The notes under the pieces were generated by a model, which searched no databases, had not been told where the DNA came from, and worked only from the letters and a program-made list of their open reading frames with translations. The translations under genes were made by a program, and so were the position numbers. A DNA stretch of 64,000 bases from Tsukamurella paurometabola DSM 20162 (GTDB lineage: Bacteria; Actinomycetota; Actinomycetes; Mycobacteriales; Mycobacteriaceae). The stretch is taken from the NCBI RefSeq assembly GCF_000092225.1, contig NC_014158.1, positions 1,922,001-1,986,000 on the forward strand. Direction: 5' to 3'. Shown here piece after piece: positions 60,990 to 64,000 of this stretch (position 1 is its first letter; every line of letters starts with the position of its first letter).

Positions 60990-62552
60990 TCAGGCGGGGC
61001 AGGCCCGGGTGCTGGGCGCCTCGAGCCGGTCCAGGTACGTCACGACGGCGTTCTGGACGCACGATGAGCGGAGCACGGCACCGTCGCCGATCCCGCCCCA
61101 GGTGACCGCGCCCGGTTGCGCGCCGGCGACGGTCAACTGGCCGGTGAGCGATTCCAGCGCATCCCGCGAGGTGAGAGGGTCGGCGGCCGCGGTAGCGACG
61201 AGTGAGCGCACCGACAGCGGCGTGAGCGTCGGTGGTGCGGGCATCGTCGGCCAGGCCGAGCAGTCCGCGAGGGAGAGTGCCGATGCCGCCCCGAGCCGGT
61301 ACTGCGGGCCCCACTTCTGGGCCAGCGACTTGGCCTGGTCGGGCGAGGCCTTCTGCACCGCGTCGGAACAGCGGCCGATGAACTGGCCATCGGTCCCGAG
61401 CGCATCGTCGGCGGTGCGGAGGATCGCGCGCAGTGGTCCGGGATCGCCGGTGCGGGCCGCCTGGAGCGCGGTGGCCAGCGCCGCGATGCGGGCGTCGCGG
61501 GTTCCCGCGCCGATACCGAGCGTGGTGATCACGGCGCGGCGCACGTCGGTGTCCGTGAACGGCGCGAGCGCACCCGATGCGGCACGGTCCACCAGCTCCC
61601 GCACGGCACTCGCGGGGTCCGGACCCAGCGCACAACCGGGGCCGCACTGGGTCGACAGGGCCTGCAGCGTCGCTGCGGTGCCCTTGGCGGCGTCCTCGGC
61701 CCGCGCCGATTCCATTGCGGCGTACCGCACGGGGGAGTCGAGGGCGAGCCGGGCCACCTGCTTCGGGTGCTCCGCAGCGTAGGCCAGCACGGTCGATGAG
61801 CCGTCGCCCACGCCGAGCAGGGCGAGCGCGGGCACCTTCCACGCGCTGCGCAGCGCCTCGAGGTCTTCCGCCGCCCCCGCAGCGGTGAATGCGGTCAGGG
61901 TCGTGGGGTAGGCGTCGCCGCACAGTGTCGACGCCTCGATCGATGCCCTCCCGAGGGCCGCGATCCGGTCGTCCAGATCGGCGGTCGGGTTGCCGCCGGT
62001 ACGGAAGACGGCCCGCTGCTCCGCGGATCGGCAGGTCAGCGGTGACGAGGCGCCGAGACCTCGCCGGTCGATCGCCACCACCGGTCGCGAGGCCAGGAGC
62101 GGAGCCTCGGCTGCGGCGAGCGTGGTGAGCGCGCGCTGGCTGGTGAACTCCGTCCCACCGACCAGCACCAGCGGTGCCGCATCCTTCGGTGTGCCGGGGC
62201 CCACGGCTCGGGTCAGTGCCACCCGCAGGGGCGCTCGCGACTGCCCGATCGCCACCGTGAGGGTGCCGCACTGGAGTGTTGCGTTCCCCGCTGCCGGCGC
62301 GGCGTACCGCTCGCCCAGCTGGCCCGTGCAGTCCTGCCAGGCGATCGGATCGTTCTGCGGTGCACGCCAGGCCGGCGCGCTGTCCACCGGGTTCGTCGAG
62401 CTTGATGGCGCCGCGCCGCCGCCACCGGAACCGAAGTCGGTGACGTACCCGGGTGACGGGGCGGGCGAGGGCGCGCATCCGGCGGCGGCCACGGCCGCCG
62501 CGATGAGGACGACGCCGATGATGAGCGGTCGCACGGCACGCGGGTGGGGCAT
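60990..62552 (-). CDS. Exported alpha/beta-hydrolase lipoprotein with altered nucleophile
   Basis: 520 residues from ATG 62552, where TAGGGT stands seven bases upstream. Signal: RPLIIGVVLIAAAVAAAGC with lipobox Cys 26, then a Pro/Ser-rich linker. The fold is that of tripeptidyl-peptidase-like (TAP) hydrolases: LVLVGGTEFTSQRALTT, VVAIDRRGLGASSPLTCR, a nucleophile-elbow region LLGVGDGSSTVLAYAAEHP, and a TAP-like C-terminal domain. The usual GxSxG has Gly at position 249 instead of Ser. Rv2672 type, annotated there as a secreted protease. If the Ser is truly absent it may be non-catalytic. Confidence 0.82.
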   Translation of the reverse strand: MPHPRAVRPLIIGVVLIAAAVAAAGCAPSPAPSPGYVTDFGSGGGGAAPSSSTNPVDSAPAWRAPQNDPIAWQDCTGQLGERYAAPAAGNATLQCGTLTVAIGQSRAPLRVALTRAVGPGTPKDAAPLVLVGGTEFTSQRALTTLAAAEAPLLASRPVVAIDRRGLGASSPLTCRSAEQRAVFRTGGNPTADLDDRIAALGRASIEASTLCGDAYPTTLTAFTAAGAAEDLEALRSAWKVPALALLGVGDGSSTVLAYAAEHPKQVARLALDSPVRYAAMESARAEDAAKGTAATLQALSTQCGPGCALGPDPASAVRELVDRAASGALAPFTDTDVRRAVITTLGIGAGTRDARIAALATALQAARTGDPGPLRAILRTADDALGTDGQFIGRCSDAVQKASPDQAKSLAQKWGPQYRLGAASALSLADCSAWPTMPAPPTLTPLSVRSLVATAAADPLTSRDALESLTGQLTVAGAQPGAVTWGGIGDGAVLRSSCVQNAVVTYLDRLEAPSTRACPA

Positions 62553-62588
62553 GGTGTTCACCCTAGCCACGTTCTCCGGCGCCCCGGG

Positions 62589-63212
62589 TCAGCGCAGCCA
62601 GCGCGTGTAGAGGTAGCCCTCGTCGTCGCCGAGCGTGTGCGCGGGACGCCAGCGGTCGGCAGGCAGGTCCGGGCCCGCGACGATCCGCCCGCCGTGACCG
62701 CCGACCACCCGGGGTGCGATCGTCAGGCACAGTTCGTCCACCAGGTCGGCGGCGAGCAGCGCGCCGAGCACGCCGGGGCCGCCCTCGGCGAGGACTCGGT
62801 GCAGACCGCGCCGGTGAAGATCGGCGAGTACCTCGTGAAGGTCGACGGATTCGCCGTGCCCGGAATAGACGATCGGTTCGGGTCCTCCGGCTGGGTACAG
62901 CCGCTCGGTGCGCTCCACATCGCCGCGGGTGACGATCGCCAGCGCAGGGCTCTGCGGTGTGCCGTAGCCCTCCTCGCGCACCGTCGCCGCTCCGACGAGG
63001 ACGACATCGGCCCCCTGGCGCAACGCCTGGAAGACCCGCCGATCGCCCGCACCGCCCAGCGCCCCGGACGTCGCGCCCGCAGTCGCCGCACCGTCGAGCG
63101 AGGTGATCATGTTGGCGCGCACGTACGGCCGTCCGTCGGCGACGGGGTGCCGGTACAGCGTGGCGAGGGTTTCGGCGTCGTGCGGCAGTGGCGGTGGCAG
63201 GAGCGCAGTCAC
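62589..63212 (-). CDS. RibD C-terminal domain pyrimidine reductase family protein
   Basis: 207 residues. PYVRANMITSLDGAAT near 29, DVVLVGAATVREEGYG near 69, and GLHRVLAEGGPGVLGALLAADLVDEL near 135 match the NADPH-dependent reductase domain of RibD. No deaminase domain is attached. Rv2671 type, which in M. tuberculosis can act as a dihydrofolate-reductase-like enzyme; whether it does here is unknown. GTG 63212 has TACCGT seven bases upstream. It is divergent from zapE with 56 bp between. Confidence 0.9.
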   Translation of the reverse strand: MTALLPPPLPHDAETLATLYRHPVADGRPYVRANMITSLDGAATAGATSGALGGAGDRRVFQALRQGADVVLVGAATVREEGYGTPQSPALAIVTRGDVERTERLYPAGGPEPIVYSGHGESVDLHEVLADLHRRGLHRVLAEGGPGVLGALLAADLVDELCLTIAPRVVGGHGGRIVAGPDLPADRWRPAHTLGDDEGYLYTRWLR

Positions 63213-63268
63213 CGCACCGACGGTAGCCGAGAGAAGCGGGGGAGTGACCTGCGGATAAAGTGCTTGCC

Positions 63269-64000
63269 ATGACGCTGCATCTCGTTGATCGCACGCCGAC
63301 GGTGACGCCGGAGCAGATGGTCGAGCAGTTGGTGCCGCCGGACATGTTCAGCGAGGTCAGCTTCGACAGCTACATCCCGGACCCGAACGAGCCCAGCCAG
63401 GCGGCTGCGGTGCAGAGCGCTCGGCAGTTCGTGGCCGATGTCACCAAGCTCTCGAAGCAACGCAACAAGAAGGGTCTGTTCGGCCGCAAGAACACCCCGC
63501 CGCACGGCGTGGGCCTCTACCTCGACGGCGGCTTCGGCGTGGGTAAGACCCACCTGTTGGCATCGATCTTCCACAGTGTTCCCTCGCCCAAGGCGTTCGG
63601 TACGTTCGTCGAGTACACCCATCTGGTGGGCGCCCTCGGCTTCAACCAGTGCGTGGAGTACCTGTCGAACCACAGCGTGCTCTGCATCGATGAGTTCGAG
63701 CTCGACGATCCGGGCGACACCATGGTCATGTCGCGGCTGCTCACCGAACTCGCCTCGCGGGGGGTGTCGATCGTCGCGACCTCCAACACCCTTCCGGGGC
63801 AGCTCGGTGAGGGGCGATTCGCCGCGCAGGACTTCATGCGGGAGATCAGCAAGCTCAGCGCCGTGTTCCAGTCTGTGCGCGTCGACGGCCCGGATTATCG
63901 GCACCGCGACCTGCCTCCCGCGCCCGATCCGTTGTCCGACGAGGAACTCGTCGCGATCGCCGAAGCCGATCCGACAGCCACCTTGGACACCTTCGATGCG
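63269..64000 (+). CDS. zapE: Cell division ATPase ZapE (AFG1-like), C-terminus off the window
   Basis: 244 codons are present and the gene runs past the right edge. Walker A GGFGVGKTHLLASI near 90, Walker B VLCIDEFELDDPGDT near 140, sensor I IVATSNTLPGQLGEG near 170. AFG1/ZapE ATPases associate with the division ring. Rv2670c type. ATG 63269 has TAAAGT seven bases upstream (63256-63261) and no ribosome site, a clean leaderless start. Confidence 0.92.
   Translation, partial: MTLHLVDRTPTVTPEQMVEQLVPPDMFSEVSFDSYIPDPNEPSQAAAVQSARQFVADVTKLSKQRNKKGLFGRKNTPPHGVGLYLDGGFGVGKTHLLASIFHSVPSPKAFGTFVEYTHLVGALGFNQCVEYLSNHSVLCIDEFELDDPGDTMVMSRLLTELASRGVSIVATSNTLPGQLGEGRFAAQDFMREISKLSAVFQSVRVDGPDYRHRDLPPAPDPLSDEELVAIAEADPTATLDTFDA

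Noticed and set aside
60964-62478. N-terminal extension of the aftC frame to 941 residues
   Set aside because: The extra 505 residues are Arg/Gly/Pro-rich shadow of the lipoprotein gene; AftC homologues begin near 60963.

Overview
The window is high-GC, densely packed DNA from a mycolic-acid-producing actinobacterium (order Mycobacteriales). The right third, from about 43 to 64 kb, holds sigA, ppgK, suhB, cei, DUF4193, DUF3093, dut, DUF3710, DUF3159, a TRAM methyltransferase, dxs, ribonuclease D, DUF3000, hemE-hemY-hemQ, msrB, aftC, a lipoprotein hydrolase, a RibD-like reductase and zapE. As I recall it, this is the Rv2703-to-Rv2670c order of Mycobacterium tuberculosis with some genes missing. 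aftC (arabinogalactan and lipoarabinomannan branching) places the cell in the mycolata. A Tsukamurella- or Gordonia-like genus is my best guess, but the sequence cannot prove the genus.

Layout. 0-2.4 kb: partial BrkB/YihY membrane protein, a helicase and a DUF7455 zinc protein. 2.6-5.2 kb: an EamA exporter gene split by an IS30-family element (2742-4523) that carries a short histidine-rich passenger gene. 5.2-8.2 kb: a rhomboid-like protein and a secreted M13 metallopeptidase. 8.2-12.2 kb: ethanolamine ammonia-lyase (eutBC), its permease and a tiny zinc-ribbon gene. 12.3-27 kb: a TetR-controlled lipid-catabolism locus. One divergent acyl-CoA dehydrogenase/TetR pair faces a tight 12-gene operon: thiolase, two SDRs, quinone oxidoreductase-like protein, HAD hydrolase, SDR, MaoC hydratase, APH-type kinase, three acyl-CoA dehydrogenases, a phosphotriesterase-like lactonase and an acyl-CoA ligase follow one another with overlaps or gaps of a few bases. 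27-38.7 kb: an MFS transporter, a second TetR, a broken acyl-CoA ligase split by a 4.55 kb IS21-family element (30754-35306), and a single-chain acyl-CoA carboxylase. 38.7-43 kb: small membrane proteins, a two-component system and an epoxide hydrolase. 43-64 kb: the conserved core block.

How the genes work together. The large operon contains, as separate genes, the HAD, APH and acyl-CoA dehydrogenase parts that are fused in ACAD10/ACAD11 proteins, next to a PLL-type lactonase and a CoA ligase. This suggests a route from gamma-lactones or 4-hydroxy acids to beta-oxidation. The locus is decaying: the thiolase has an apparent 8-base deletion, one SDR has a TGG-to-TGA stop, and the second ligase has a G-run frameshift plus an IS21 insertion. 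Two similar 16-bp TetR-type palindromes, ahead of the thiolase operon and ahead of the MFS gene, suggest shared control.

Many genes, especially in the core block, have a TANNNT -10 box 5-7 bases before an ATG or GTG, the layout of leaderless transcription. The clearest case is a 23-bp divergent space between DUF3093 and dut in which the two -10 boxes overlap. No tRNA, rRNA or CRISPR array was seen, and no gene-free stretch exceeds 300 bases.
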